Below are positions 1-8,187 of a stretch of DNA of 64,000 nt, piece after piece. The first letter of the stretch is position 1; the number at the start of each line of letters is the position of its first letter. The stretch lies in the NCBI GenBank assembly GCA_009993635.1, contig JAACTC010000006.1, positions 496,001-560,000 on the forward strand, written 5' to 3'. This DNA is from Erythrobacter sp. (GTDB taxonomy: Bacteria; Pseudomonadota; Alphaproteobacteria; Sphingomonadales; Sphingomonadaceae). The position numbers and the translations under genes were made by a program. The notes beneath the pieces are model-generated. The model searched no databases and was not told the DNA's origin. It saw only the letters and a list, made by a program, of their open reading frames with translations.

Positions 1-434
1 ATGCATGCGAAGGCATGGACGCGGTGATTTTCGCCGCGGGCTCAGGCGGCGACACGAGCGAGGAAATGACCGACAAGGTCGACCGCGATGGTGCCAAGGC
101 ACTGGCCGACCGGGCAAAGGCCGCGGGCGTCAAACGCTTCGTGATGCTCAGCGCGCGCGGCGTGGACAATCCCGATCCCGATTCCGGCCTGTACCACTAC
201 GCCAAGGCGAAGCGCGAGGCGGACGAATATCTGAAATCCTCGGGCGTGGACTACACCATCATTCGCCCCGGCGCGCTGACCAAGGACGATGGCAAGCGCG
301 ATGTGCGCCTTGGCGACGATGTCGAAGGCGATGGCACCACGGCGCGCGGCGATCTGGCGGCGGTGCTGACCCGCGCGGTGGACGAGGATTCGATGAAGAA
401 CCGCATCGTGCCGATGGAATCGGTCGGCATCTGA
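1..434 (+). CDS. NAD(P)-binding Rossmann-fold (atypical SDR/NmrA-like) protein, 5' partial
   Basis: The reading frame is already open at the left edge (first full codon at base 3) and ends with TGA at 432-434, so the N-terminal nucleotide-binding Gly motif is outside the window. Visible are a strand ending in VIFAAGS, the KRFVMLSARGV strand, a YxxxK pair (YHYAKAKREAD) and the DYTIIRPGALT segment. All of these are typical of the atypical short-chain dehydrogenase/NAD(P)H-binding family related to NmrA and YwnB. The substrate cannot be told. It is followed 25 bases later by thpR on the same strand. The family is fairly sure; the function is unknown. Confidence 0.75.
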   Translation, partial: ACEGMDAVIFAAGSGGDTSEEMTDKVDRDGAKALADRAKAAGVKRFVMLSARGVDNPDPDSGLYHYAKAKREADEYLKSSGVDYTIIRPGALTKDDGKRDVRLGDDVEGDGTTARGDLAAVLTRAVDEDSMKNRIVPMESVGI

Positions 435-459
435 CCGCCGGGCCTGGTACCAGCGCCCG

Positions 460-996
460 ATGCATCGCCTGTTCGTCGCCCTGCGCCCGCCCGATGATAT
501 CCGCGACCCCCTGATCGACACGATGGAGGGGGTCGAGGGTGCGCGCTGGCAGATGGACGAGCAGTTGCACCTCACCCTGCGCTTCGTCGGCGAGGTCGAT
601 GGAGCGCAGGGTGAGGATCTGGCCGACGCGCTGTCGCAGGTGCGCGCGCCCGCTTTCGATCTGGCGATCCGGGGCGTCGGCACGTTCGCGAAGAAGGGTC
701 GCACAACGGCGCTGTGGGCGGGTATCGAGCCGAGCGAACCCCTGAACATTCTCCAGCGGCGGGTGGAGCGGGCCTGCCAGCGTGCGGGGCTGGAGCCTGT
801 CACCCGCAAGTTCGTACCGCATATCACTCTGGCGCGCACGAATGCGTCGACCGGGCCCATCGGCGGCTGGCTGGCCGCGCATGGCCGCATCGCGCTGCCC
901 GTCTGGCCCGTCGATCGCTTCTGGCTTTACGAGAGCCGGCTCGATCTGGGCGGCGCGCATTACGAGCCCGTCGTTTCCTTTGCCCTGACCACCTGA
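460..996 (+). CDS. thpR: RNA 2',3'-cyclic phosphodiesterase
   Basis: A 178-residue protein of the 2H phosphoesterase superfamily (LigT/ThpR). It has the two diagnostic HxTx motifs, HLTL at residues 37-40 and HITL at 121-124, whose histidines form the active site that opens 2',3'-cyclic phosphates at RNA ends. The start MHRLFVALRPP and the RFVGEV segment after the first motif are standard for the family, and the length is normal. It is cytosolic. It lies just behind an oxidoreductase gene on the same strand and may be co-transcribed with it. The family assignment is firm; the physiological substrate in this clade is not established. Confidence 0.9.
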   Translation: MHRLFVALRPPDDIRDPLIDTMEGVEGARWQMDEQLHLTLRFVGEVDGAQGEDLADALSQVRAPAFDLAIRGVGTFAKKGRTTALWAGIEPSEPLNILQRRVERACQRAGLEPVTRKFVPHITLARTNASTGPIGGWLAAHGRIALPVWPVDRFWLYESRLDLGGAHYEPVVSFALTT

Positions 997-1056
997 GCGC
1001 GCGGGCCGATCCCGCCCCTTTGCGCGGGACGGTCCGCAGGTCAGATCGGACGAAGT

Positions 1057-1935
1057 GTGGATCCATCTGCGCGTTCCATCCGTTGTTCGGGTAATGGGGA
1101 AGCAGGAAACACAACCACATCGGCGAATTTCCGCCATTTCGGCGCGGAAGGGCGAGCGGTCGTGATCGACCGGTCCGCCTCCCGCAGGGCCGGTCGCGAC
1201 CATGGCGGCCCCAGCATCGCCCGCAACCGGCGCGGTCAGCGTGCGCGGCTGCGGGCAGCGAAGGCCGCGCAGGGCGGTGAACGGCGCAAGCGGCGAACCC
1301 GGCTGCTGCGACGCGCGCCGATTGCCTTTGCGGCGATGACGGTCGCGGCGGGAACGCTGGGCGCACACCACCCCTCGCAAACCTCGCGCGATGTCGAAGG
1401 ATGGTCGTACGAGACCAACCTCAAAACCAATCCCAATTTTACCCGGATGAACGCCCGCCTGCTGACCACCAGCGAACGGATGCGCCGGGCGCTGGCACAG
1501 GAAGAAGGCATGCGGCTGACCGTTTACCGGGACGTCGCGGGCTATCCCACGGTAGGCATCGGGCACCTTGTGCGGCCGGAAGACAACCTGCGCGTGGGCG
1601 ACCGGATCACCCGCGAACAGGCGATGCGTTTTCTGAAGGCCGATCTCGAAATCGCGGAGCAATCAGTGGCCAATGTGGTCGGCGACCTGAAGCTCTATCA
1701 ACATGAATTCGATGCGCTGGTCGATCTGGCCTATAATGTTGGCGAAGGCACCCTATCTCCGACCAAAAGTCCGGCACTGAACCGGGCCATCGAACGGGCG
1801 GACTATCAGGCCATTGCAGACGAACTCGATTATCGCTTCGCCGGAGGCCAAGTGGCCGGCGGCCTCATCCATCGGTCGAACCGGCGGGCGCAGATTTTCC
1901 TTGAGGCGAATTATGCGGATGTCCGCCCCGGTTAG
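1057..1935 (+). CDS. membrane-anchored phage-type lysozyme (GH24)
   Basis: The C-terminal ~150 residues match glycoside hydrolase family 24 (T4-type lysozyme). They contain LAQEEGMRLTVYRD, whose first Glu region is the catalytic site, then YPTVGIGH, the FDALVDLAYNVG helix and an NRRAQIFLE tail. The enzyme would cleave the MurNAc-GlcNAc bond of peptidoglycan. Ahead of the domain lies a basic stretch and a hydrophobic segment (APIAFAAMTVAAGTLG, residues 88-103) that could anchor it in the inner membrane or act as an uncleaved signal. The first ~80 residues are low-complexity and poorly convincing; a later start (for example GTG near 1160) is possible. No phage genes surround it, so it is probably a host wall-remodelling enzyme. 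Confidence 0.75.
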   Translation: MDPSARSIRCSGNGEAGNTTTSANFRHFGAEGRAVVIDRSASRRAGRDHGGPSIARNRRGQRARLRAAKAAQGGERRKRRTRLLRRAPIAFAAMTVAAGTLGAHHPSQTSRDVEGWSYETNLKTNPNFTRMNARLLTTSERMRRALAQEEGMRLTVYRDVAGYPTVGIGHLVRPEDNLRVGDRITREQAMRFLKADLEIAEQSVANVVGDLKLYQHEFDALVDLAYNVGEGTLSPTKSPALNRAIERADYQAIADELDYRFAGGQVAGGLIHRSNRRAQIFLEANYADVRPG

Positions 1936-2584
1936 CGCGGCCCTCGCCCTGGCGCTGGGTGCGCTGACGGCCTGCTCCCCCTACAGCGAAGGCGCGACGA
2001 CCGAAGCCGCCGATCCCGAAAACGATCGGGCCGCGCAGGACGACGCGCCCGCGCCCATGCCCCAACCCGATAACTGCCTGCTGCTGGTTTGGCAGGATCA
2101 GGAAAGCCGCGACGAGCAGTTCGACCTGGCGCATGATCGCGCCGATGGCGGTGCGATCTCGTGCTCCACCGGCACCAGCGCCAGCCAGTTCGAAAATGCG
2201 CTCGGCGCGATCCGCACGGCCGCACGCGCGCGGGACAAGGCAGCGATCCTCGACGAGGTTGGCCTGCCATTGCTGTATATCGACGCCGGGGGAAAGCGGC
2301 GCGAACTGACCGCTGCCGACGATGTCGACACGACCTTTGCCGAAGTGTTCGACGAAGACGTGCTGGCGCTGCTGGGCGATGTCGATCTGGATGCGCTCAC
2401 CGTGGTGCCCGATCAGGGCGCGTTCGTGGAGCTGGGCTCGGTCTGGCTGGTGGTCGATCGCAATGGCGGTCGCCCGCGCATCGTCACCGTCAACAAGCAG
2501 GCGCTGGGCGAAGCCGCCGATGCAGTCCGGGCGCAGGCGGAAGCGGGCGGCGGGACCGAAGCCCCCGCCAAACCATCCGAATGA
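1913..2584 (+). CDS. hypothetical lipoprotein
   Basis: Start chosen at ATG 1913. It has a GAGG Shine-Dalgarno about 7 bases upstream and overlaps the end of the lysozyme gene, suggesting translational coupling; the open frame extends further upstream without a signal. The N-terminus has a classic lipoprotein signal (SAALALALGALTAC, lipobox LTAC), giving a periplasm-facing lipoprotein of about 223 residues. The body is acidic and contains paired regions such as CLLLVWQD and GSVWLVVDRNGG. I do not recognise a family. The overlap with a lysozyme gene hints at an envelope role, but this is context only. Confidence 0.65.
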   Translation: MRMSAPVSAALALALGALTACSPYSEGATTEAADPENDRAAQDDAPAPMPQPDNCLLLVWQDQESRDEQFDLAHDRADGGAISCSTGTSASQFENALGAIRTAARARDKAAILDEVGLPLLYIDAGGKRRELTAADDVDTTFAEVFDEDVLALLGDVDLDALTVVPDQGAFVELGSVWLVVDRNGGRPRIVTVNKQALGEAADAVRAQAEAGGGTEAPAKPSE

Positions 2585-2693
2585 GAGCTGACCGCCTGGC
2601 AAGCCGCTGTTCAAGTGGCCTCTGCTACCGCATAGGCCAACGCATTATCGAACCGATAGACAATTAGACAGACAGACAGTTGGAGAGCACTTG

Positions 2694-4970
2694 ATGCGCA
2701 TTCTTCTTACCACCGCCGCAACCTTCGCACTGGTCGGCGGCTTTCACGGAGCGGCTATGGCCCAGAGCACTTCGACATCGAGCGATTCTTCGGTGACCAC
2801 TTCGGATCGGCTTGAGGGCGCCAATTATTTCGAGCTGGAAAGCCCGCTCCCTTTCAAGGCACCGGATTTCGACGCGATTTCGGAAGACGATTACCTGCCC
2901 GCCTTTGAAAAGGCGATGGCAATCCAGAAGGGCGAGATCCAGCGGATCATCGACAATCCCGAACCGCCGACCTTTGAAAACACCATCGTCGCGCTCGAGA
3001 AATCGGGCCGGATGCTGGGCCGTGTTGGCGCGGTGTTCTTCCATCTGACGGGCGCCAACACGACCGATCGGCTGGACGAGATCAACACCGAAATCAGCCC
3101 CAAGCTTTCCGCGCATGGCGACAGCATCACGCTGAACCCCGAGCTCTTCGCCCGGGTAAAGGCGGTGTACGACAACCGCGCTGCGATGAGCATGACGCGC
3201 GAAGACGCCAAGCTGCTGGAAGAGACCTACAAGAGCATGGTCCATGCCGGTGCGATGCTGACCGACGCCGAGCGGGAGCGGGTGAAGGAAATCAACACCG
3301 AGCTTTCGACCGTCACCACCGAATTCGCGCAGGAAGCGCGCGATGCCATGTCCGCCCAGCCCGTGTTCTTCGACAGCCGCGAAGAACTTGCCGGCCTGTC
3401 GGAAAGCGACATCACCTCTGCCGCCAAGCTGGCCGAGGAAGAGGGCCAGCCGGGCAAGTATGCGATTGCCTTGCAGAACACCACGCAGCAGCCGCTGCTG
3501 CCGAGCATGGAAAATCGCGCCGCGCGCGAGAAGCTGTTCATGGCGAGCTTCCACCGGGCCGACGGCACGACCGATATCGACACGCGCCCGCTGGTCGCCA
3601 AGATTGCAGAGCTGCGCGCCGAAAAGGCCGCGCTGTTCGGTGAGCCCGACTGGGCCAGCTACACCATGTACGACCGGATGGTCGAAAGCCCGCAGGCCGC
3701 GCTCGACTTCATGGGCCAGATGGTCCCCGCGCTGGCCGAAACGCAGCGGCGCGAAGGCGCACTGCTGACCGAGAAGATCGCCGAAGAAGGTGGCGATTTC
3801 GAAGTCCAGCCGTGGGACTGGTATCGCTACGCCAACCAGATCAAGTCGGAACGATACGAAGTCGATGACGACGAAGTGATGCAGTATTTCCAGCTCGACA
3901 AGGTGCTGGAAGACGGCGTGTTCTACGCCGCCAACAAACTTTACGGCATCTCTTTCGAGAAGCGTGACGACCTGCCGGTCTATAATGACGACGTCTGGGT
4001 CTACACCGTGAAGGACCGCGACGGTTCGGAGCTGGGCCTGTTCTATTTCGACCCGTTCCAGCGTGCCTCCAAGCGCGGCGGCGCGTGGATGAGCAACTTC
4101 GTCGACCAGAGCTATCTGTGGAACGAGAAGCCCGTCATCTATAACGTGCTCAACATCCCCAAGGCACCGGCGGGCGAACCGCAGCTGGTCAGCTTCGACT
4201 GGGTGAACACCGCGTTCCACGAATTCGGCCACGCGCTGCACGGCTTCTTCGCCGACCAGACCTACCCGAGCCTCTCGGGCACGGCGACCGCGCGCGACTT
4301 CGTGGAATATCCCAGCCAGGTCAACGAGATGTGGGCGACCTACCCCGAGGTGCTGCAGAACTATGCCAAGCACTACAAGACGGGCGAGACCATCCCGACC
4401 GAACTGGTCGACAAGATCGAAGCATCGTCCAAGTTCAACCAGGGCTACGACTTCGGCGAAGTGCTCGAAGCGGCGCTGCTCGACATGAAGTGGCACGCGC
4501 TGTCGAAGGACGAGGCCGCAGCGATCGATACTGCGGACGAGGTTTCGCAGTACGAAGACAAGTCGCTGCGCGAACTCGGGCTTGAGATCGATCTGGTGCC
4601 GCCGCGCTATCGCACGACGTACTTCAACCACATCTTCTCCGGCCCGGCGGGCTATTCGGCTGGCTACTACAGCTATCTGTGGACGCAGATGCTGGACCGC
4701 GACAGCCGCGCCTGGTTCATGGAGAATGGCGGCCTGACGCGCGCAAATGGCGATCACTATCGCGAAACCGTGATTAGCAAGGGCGGGACGATGGACTACG
4801 GCGAAATGTACCGGAACTTCGCCGGTCGCGATCCCGATGTGCAGTACATGCTGATTGCGCTTGGGCTCGCCGAAGAGCCCGTGAGCGATGGCCCGCTGAT
4901 CGCTAGCGAAACCTCGGACGGCAAGCTTCCTGCCAAGACCGTGGATGGTGACGCACCGATCACGAACTAG
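2694..4970 (+). CDS. dcp: secreted M3 family metallopeptidase (peptidyl-dipeptidase Dcp-like)
   Basis: A 758-residue zinc peptidase with a cleavable signal peptide (MRILLTTAATFALVGGFHGA, likely cleaved after AMA). The zinc site is HEFGH at residues 509-513, followed by the family's downstream Glu region (ARDFVEYPSQVNEMW). That order, the length and the N-terminal helical region are those of thimet oligopeptidase/Dcp (M3). It should act in the periplasm on short peptides. ATG 2694 is preferred over the adjacent TTG 2691 because a GGAG lies 8 bases before it. The gene stands alone and ends in a strong hairpin terminator. Whether it acts as dipeptidyl carboxypeptidase or oligopeptidase A cannot be read from sequence. 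Confidence 0.88.
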   Translation: MRILLTTAATFALVGGFHGAAMAQSTSTSSDSSVTTSDRLEGANYFELESPLPFKAPDFDAISEDDYLPAFEKAMAIQKGEIQRIIDNPEPPTFENTIVALEKSGRMLGRVGAVFFHLTGANTTDRLDEINTEISPKLSAHGDSITLNPELFARVKAVYDNRAAMSMTREDAKLLEETYKSMVHAGAMLTDAERERVKEINTELSTVTTEFAQEARDAMSAQPVFFDSREELAGLSESDITSAAKLAEEEGQPGKYAIALQNTTQQPLLPSMENRAAREKLFMASFHRADGTTDIDTRPLVAKIAELRAEKAALFGEPDWASYTMYDRMVESPQAALDFMGQMVPALAETQRREGALLTEKIAEEGGDFEVQPWDWYRYANQIKSERYEVDDDEVMQYFQLDKVLEDGVFYAANKLYGISFEKRDDLPVYNDDVWVYTVKDRDGSELGLFYFDPFQRASKRGGAWMSNFVDQSYLWNEKPVIYNVLNIPKAPAGEPQLVSFDWVNTAFHEFGHALHGFFADQTYPSLSGTATARDFVEYPSQVNEMWATYPEVLQNYAKHYKTGETIPTELVDKIEASSKFNQGYDFGEVLEAALLDMKWHALSKDEAAAIDTADEVSQYEDKSLRELGLEIDLVPPRYRTTYFNHIFSGPAGYSAGYYSYLWTQMLDRDSRAWFMENGGLTRANGDHYRETVISKGGTMDYGEMYRNFAGRDPDVQYMLIALGLAEEPVSDGPLIASETSDGKLPAKTVDGDAPITN

Positions 4971-5008
4971 GCCGTCACGCTAACGCGCGGTCGACAGGTA
5001 ACGGGAAA

Positions 5009-5035
5009 GGCCGGGTCTTCGCACCCGGCCTTTTT
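5009..5035 (+). terminator. intrinsic terminator after dcp
   Basis: Perfect 8-bp stem GGCCGGGT/ACCCGGCC with a 6-base loop, followed directly by TTTTT and then CTTGT. It ends the M3 peptidase transcript. The convergent secreted-protein gene ends just beyond it at 5062, so it may also terminate weakly in the other direction. Confidence 0.9.
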
Positions 5036-5061
5036 CTTGTGCGCCGTCGGCGGCTGGCCGA

Positions 5062-5496
5062 TTACCGTTCCACGTGGCAGCGGCCGAGCTGCGTGAATAG
5101 GCGCGTCAATGCGGTGGGGGTATCTTCTGCCAGGCTGGTCGAGACCATGCTGCGCCCCGTGGTCAGCATCGCCTGCGCCTGCGCACCCTGAATCTTGCCC
5201 GCCCTGACGGAGGCGACGGCCTGTTCCTGCCAGTGCAGCTGGTTCTTCAGCGCATCGGAGGATTTCATGCTGTCGGGCAGCGCGGTGACGAAGGGATCCT
5301 TCCAGTTTTCCAGCGCGTGCTTGGTCCACTCGCTCCAGTACCCGGCACAGGTGGCGGCAAAGTAGCCGTCCTGCTGCCCACCGGTCGCCTTGCCCGCCTC
5401 GTAGGCCTTCACCGCCTGATCCGCGCTTATCGAAGCGGCCGTGGCCGCGGTGGGAAGAGCTAGGGCAACAAGGGCGGCGAGTGTCGCGGTACGCAT
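5062..5496 (-). CDS. small secreted protein of unknown function
   Basis: A 144-residue protein with an obvious signal peptide (MRTATLAALVALALPTAATA, cut before ASIS). The mature part has a single CAGYWSEW segment and a C-terminal Cys (LGRCHVER), so one disulfide is possible in the periplasm. I do not recognise the family. It is convergent with the M3 peptidase gene. Upstream (toward 5639) there is no plausible partner in the same direction except the end of the B12 operon, which could read through into it. Confidence 0.65.
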   Translation of the reverse strand: MRTATLAALVALALPTAATAASISADQAVKAYEAGKATGGQQDGYFAATCAGYWSEWTKHALENWKDPFVTALPDSMKSSDALKNQLHWQEQAVASVRAGKIQGAQAQAMLTTGRSMVSTSLAEDTPTALTRLFTQLGRCHVER

Positions 5497-5639
5497 CGAA
5501 AAATCCCTCCGGATTGCGAGAATGAAATCCGCAGGAAAGCTGCGTCGGCGCGGCCGCGATTGCCAGTTACAAGTGTTGTTAGGCGCTGAAGAACGTCCTG
5601 CGGACCGGCGGGGACGACGGAGCTGTCACGCGGGCAGCC

Positions 5640-6386
5640 TCAATCGGTCACCGCAAGCACGCGCGCGCCGGGCTCGCCCAGCCAGCGCGCCTCCACGCCG
5701 AAGACCGCTCGCAGATTATCGGGCGACAGGGCATCGGCAGGCGGGCCGTCCGCGTAAAGCACACCCCGGTGCAGCAGCAGCACCCGGTCGGCCAGATTAT
5801 GCGCAAGCGCCAGATCGTGCACCACCACCACCACGCCCTTGCCGCCTGCCGCCTGTGCGCGAAGGTGCCGCGCCAGCGAAGCCTGATACGCGAGATCGAG
5901 CGAGGCGAACGGCTCGTCCGCGAGAATGAACCGCGGTTCGCCTGCCAGCACCCGCGCCAGCAAAACCCGCGCGCGTTCACCGCCCGACAGGGTCGAGACC
6001 GGGCGCTCCGCAAAATCATCCAGCCCCATCGCGCCCAGCGCCGCATCGACCGGCTCGCGCCGCGCATCGCCATGCGCCAACCGGCCGAGCGAGACGAGAT
6101 TGCGGACCGAGAGATCCCACGCGATCTGCGGCTCCTGCGGCAGGTAGCCGATCTGCTGCGCACGGTGTCGCGGATGCATGTCGTGCAGCCGACTATTATC
6201 GAGCAGCGCCACGCCGGTGGAAGGTTTCAGCGCGCCCGCGACGAGCCTCAGCAGCGTCGACTTGCCCGCCCCGTTGGGGCCGCAGATCGCGGTCACCTGA
6301 CCCTGCTCTATCCGTGCGGATACGCCGCGCAGCCGGTCACCCAGCCCAAGGTCGCGCAGTTCGATGGCGGAGGGGGTTTGCATCAT
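5640..6386 (-). CDS. btuD: vitamin B12 ABC transporter ATP-binding protein
   Basis: A 248-residue ABC ATPase of the FecE/BtuD type: Walker A GPNGAGKST (residues 36-44), signature LSGGE (133-137), Walker B ILADEP (154-159) and the switch His in VVVVHD (190). It powers import by the permease encoded just upstream. Its ATG overlaps the permease stop (ATGA), so the two are translationally coupled. Two adjacent ATGs (6386 and 6383) are both possible starts. Sequence alone would allow an iron-siderophore system; the cobalamin riboswitch at the head of the operon points to corrinoids. Confidence 0.88.
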   Translation of the reverse strand: MMQTPSAIELRDLGLGDRLRGVSARIEQGQVTAICGPNGAGKSTLLRLVAGALKPSTGVALLDNSRLHDMHPRHRAQQIGYLPQEPQIAWDLSVRNLVSLGRLAHGDARREPVDAALGAMGLDDFAERPVSTLSGGERARVLLARVLAGEPRFILADEPFASLDLAYQASLARHLRAQAAGGKGVVVVVHDLALAHNLADRVLLLHRGVLYADGPPADALSPDNLRAVFGVEARWLGEPGARVLAVTD

Positions 6387-7348
6387 GTCAGGCCCAGTCC
6401 GCCGCCACGGCGTAGGCGCAGCAGCAGCCACAGGAAGAACGGCGCACCGATCAGCGACAGGGCGATGCCCAGCCGCAATTCGCTGACCATCGGGATCACG
6501 CGCAGCACGCTGTCCGCCACCAGCACCAGCAACCCGCCCGCAAGCGCGCTGGGCACGATCAGCGAGGATGGGCAGCGGTCGGTCAGCGGGCGCACCAGAT
6601 GCGGGACCATCAGACCGACGAAGCCGATGATCCCGGCTACCGCCACGCCGCTGCCGATGGTCAGGCCCACACCGATCACCAGCAGGGCAAGCAGCTTGTC
6701 CATCTCCACGCCCATCGATCGCGCCGCGTCCTCTCCCAGTGTCAGTGCGTCGAGCGCAGGCGCGGCGCGGGCGAGGACCACGATGCCGACCAGCGTCATC
6801 GGTGCGGCAAGCGCGACATCGGCCCAGCTGCGATCGGTCAGCGCACCCATCAGCCAGGTCACGATTTCGCTGAGCGCCCAGGGGTTGGGCGCAAGGCTGA
6901 TAACGAGGCTGGTGAGCGCGCCCGCAAGGCTGGCGATCATCAGCCCGGCCAGCGTGAACAGCGCGATGCCGCCGCCTCTTCCCGCCAGCAGCGCAAGCAG
7001 CGCCATCGCGCCGCCCGCACCCGCCAGTGCGAGAAGCGGCAGCAGGTAGCCGCTGGCGGCAAAACCGAAGGAGAAACTCAGCACCGCGCCCAGCGCGGCG
7101 CCCGGCGCGATGCCGAACAGGCCTGGATCGGCCAGCGGATTGCGCAAATAGCCCTGCATCGCCGCGCCCGCCGCCCCCAGCCCCGCGCCTACGGTGACTG
7201 CCAGCAGCGCGCGCGGCAGGCGCAGCTCGGCCACGATCAGCAGCGCATCCGGCCGGTCGAGCGCGAACAGCCACGCGCGCCCCGCCAGCAATGAAAGCGG
7301 AATGGCGGCCAGCAGCGCCAGCAGCAGCAGGGGGATAGCGCGGTTCAT
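6383..7348 (-). CDS. btuC: vitamin B12 ABC transporter permease (FecCD family)
   Basis: A 321-residue, very hydrophobic protein of the FecCD/BtuC family. Diagnostic segments are RLPRALLAVTVGAGLGAAGA, MQGYLRNPLADPGLFGI, and near the C-terminus IGFVGLMVPHLVR followed by GAPFFLWLLL. About ten membrane helices are expected. It forms the inner-membrane channel with BtuD and receives cobalamin from BtuF. It has 4-bp ATGA overlaps with both neighbours, so the three are made in step. Confidence 0.9.
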   Translation of the reverse strand: MNRAIPLLLLALLAAIPLSLLAGRAWLFALDRPDALLIVAELRLPRALLAVTVGAGLGAAGAAMQGYLRNPLADPGLFGIAPGAALGAVLSFSFGFAASGYLLPLLALAGAGGAMALLALLAGRGGGIALFTLAGLMIASLAGALTSLVISLAPNPWALSEIVTWLMGALTDRSWADVALAAPMTLVGIVVLARAAPALDALTLGEDAARSMGVEMDKLLALLVIGVGLTIGSGVAVAGIIGFVGLMVPHLVRPLTDRCPSSLIVPSALAGGLLVLVADSVLRVIPMVSELRLGIALSLIGAPFFLWLLLRLRRGGGLGLT

Positions 7349-8187
7349 GCGCTGCCATCCCTGAGCTGCGCCAGCCGCCGGGCGGCGGTGATCAGGCTTG
7401 GCCCCCCGCAGAAATAGAGCTGCGGGGCGAATTCCGCGCGGCGTGTGGCGAGCTTGCGCAGCGCGGGATGGTGCAGCGTGCGCGATTGTTCGTCGCCGCG
7501 CGGCCCGGCGTGCAGCAATAACTGCGGCGGATCGATCAGCACCGCCTCCAGCGGCAGCCGATCGCCCTGCCCCAGCCCCCTTGTGGCGTCGGCGGGCCGC
7601 AGCCCCACGCGGCGCATCAGATCGACCACCAGCGCGCCCTCGCCCGGCACGATGCCGCCCGGCTGCCACAGGATGGTGCTGGGTGCGGTGCTGCCCTTGC
7701 GCGGGGCGGCGTCCGCTAGAGCACTTTCGATCCGCCGGACCAGCGCGGTGCCCGCCTGCGGCTCGCCCACGGCAGCCGCCAGTTCGCGCACCTGTTCCAG
7801 ATTGCCGTCGACCGTGTCGGCCATGCCCAGCGTCACCACCGGAATGCCCAGATCGTCGAGCGCGCGGCGGGTCGCAGCCGGCAGGAAGCTGGAGGCGACG
7901 ACCAGATCGGCGCGCGCGCCGAGGATCTCCTCCACCGAACCGCCCGTGGCAGGCCAGCGGCGCGCCTGTTCCACCGGCATGGACCCGGCGGAGGGATCGT
8001 GGCTGTAGTGCGATACGGCGACGAGCCTGCCCGGTGCGATCTCGGCGAGGATTGCGTCGCTGCACGGGTTCAGGCTAACGATCCGGTGCGGCCCGGCCGC
8101 CGGAGGCGTGGCGGGCGAGGTCGAACACCCCGCCAGCAGTCCCCCAGCCGCCAGCGCCACCGCCAGCGCAATGCGGCGCACCGTCAC
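7345..8187 (-). CDS. btuF: periplasmic cobalamin-binding lipoprotein
   Basis: A 280-residue class III periplasmic binding protein (BtuF/FhuD fold). It begins RIVSLNPCSDAILAEIAPG, has the GGSVEEILGARADLVVAS strand-helix unit, and ends with a FCGGPSLITAARRL helix. The signal is a lipobox (GGLLAGC), so it is tethered to the membrane. The start is GTG 8187, which overlaps the receptor stop by four bases (GTGA). Its role is to take cobalamin delivered by the TonB receptor and pass it to the BtuCD channel. The substrate assignment rests on the upstream riboswitch. Confidence 0.85.
   Translation of the reverse strand: MTVRRIALAVALAAGGLLAGCSTSPATPPAAGPHRIVSLNPCSDAILAEIAPGRLVAVSHYSHDPSAGSMPVEQARRWPATGGSVEEILGARADLVVASSFLPAATRRALDDLGIPVVTLGMADTVDGNLEQVRELAAAVGEPQAGTALVRRIESALADAAPRKGSTAPSTILWQPGGIVPGEGALVVDLMRRVGLRPADATRGLGQGDRLPLEAVLIDPPQLLLHAGPRGDEQSRTLHHPALRKLATRRAEFAPQLYFCGGPSLITAARRLAQLRDGSA

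Noticed and set aside
1057..1935. Prophage because of the GH24 lysozyme
   Set aside because: No holin, integrase, structural or terminase genes nearby; the enzyme has a membrane anchor like host wall hydrolases.
2664..4757. Long minus-strand frame opposite the M3 peptidase
   Set aside because: Same complementary-frame effect; the peptidase has a zinc motif, signal peptide and terminator on the plus strand.
5640..8187. Iron-siderophore ABC transporter
   Set aside because: The protein family covers both, but the cobalamin riboswitch at the operon head favours vitamin B12.
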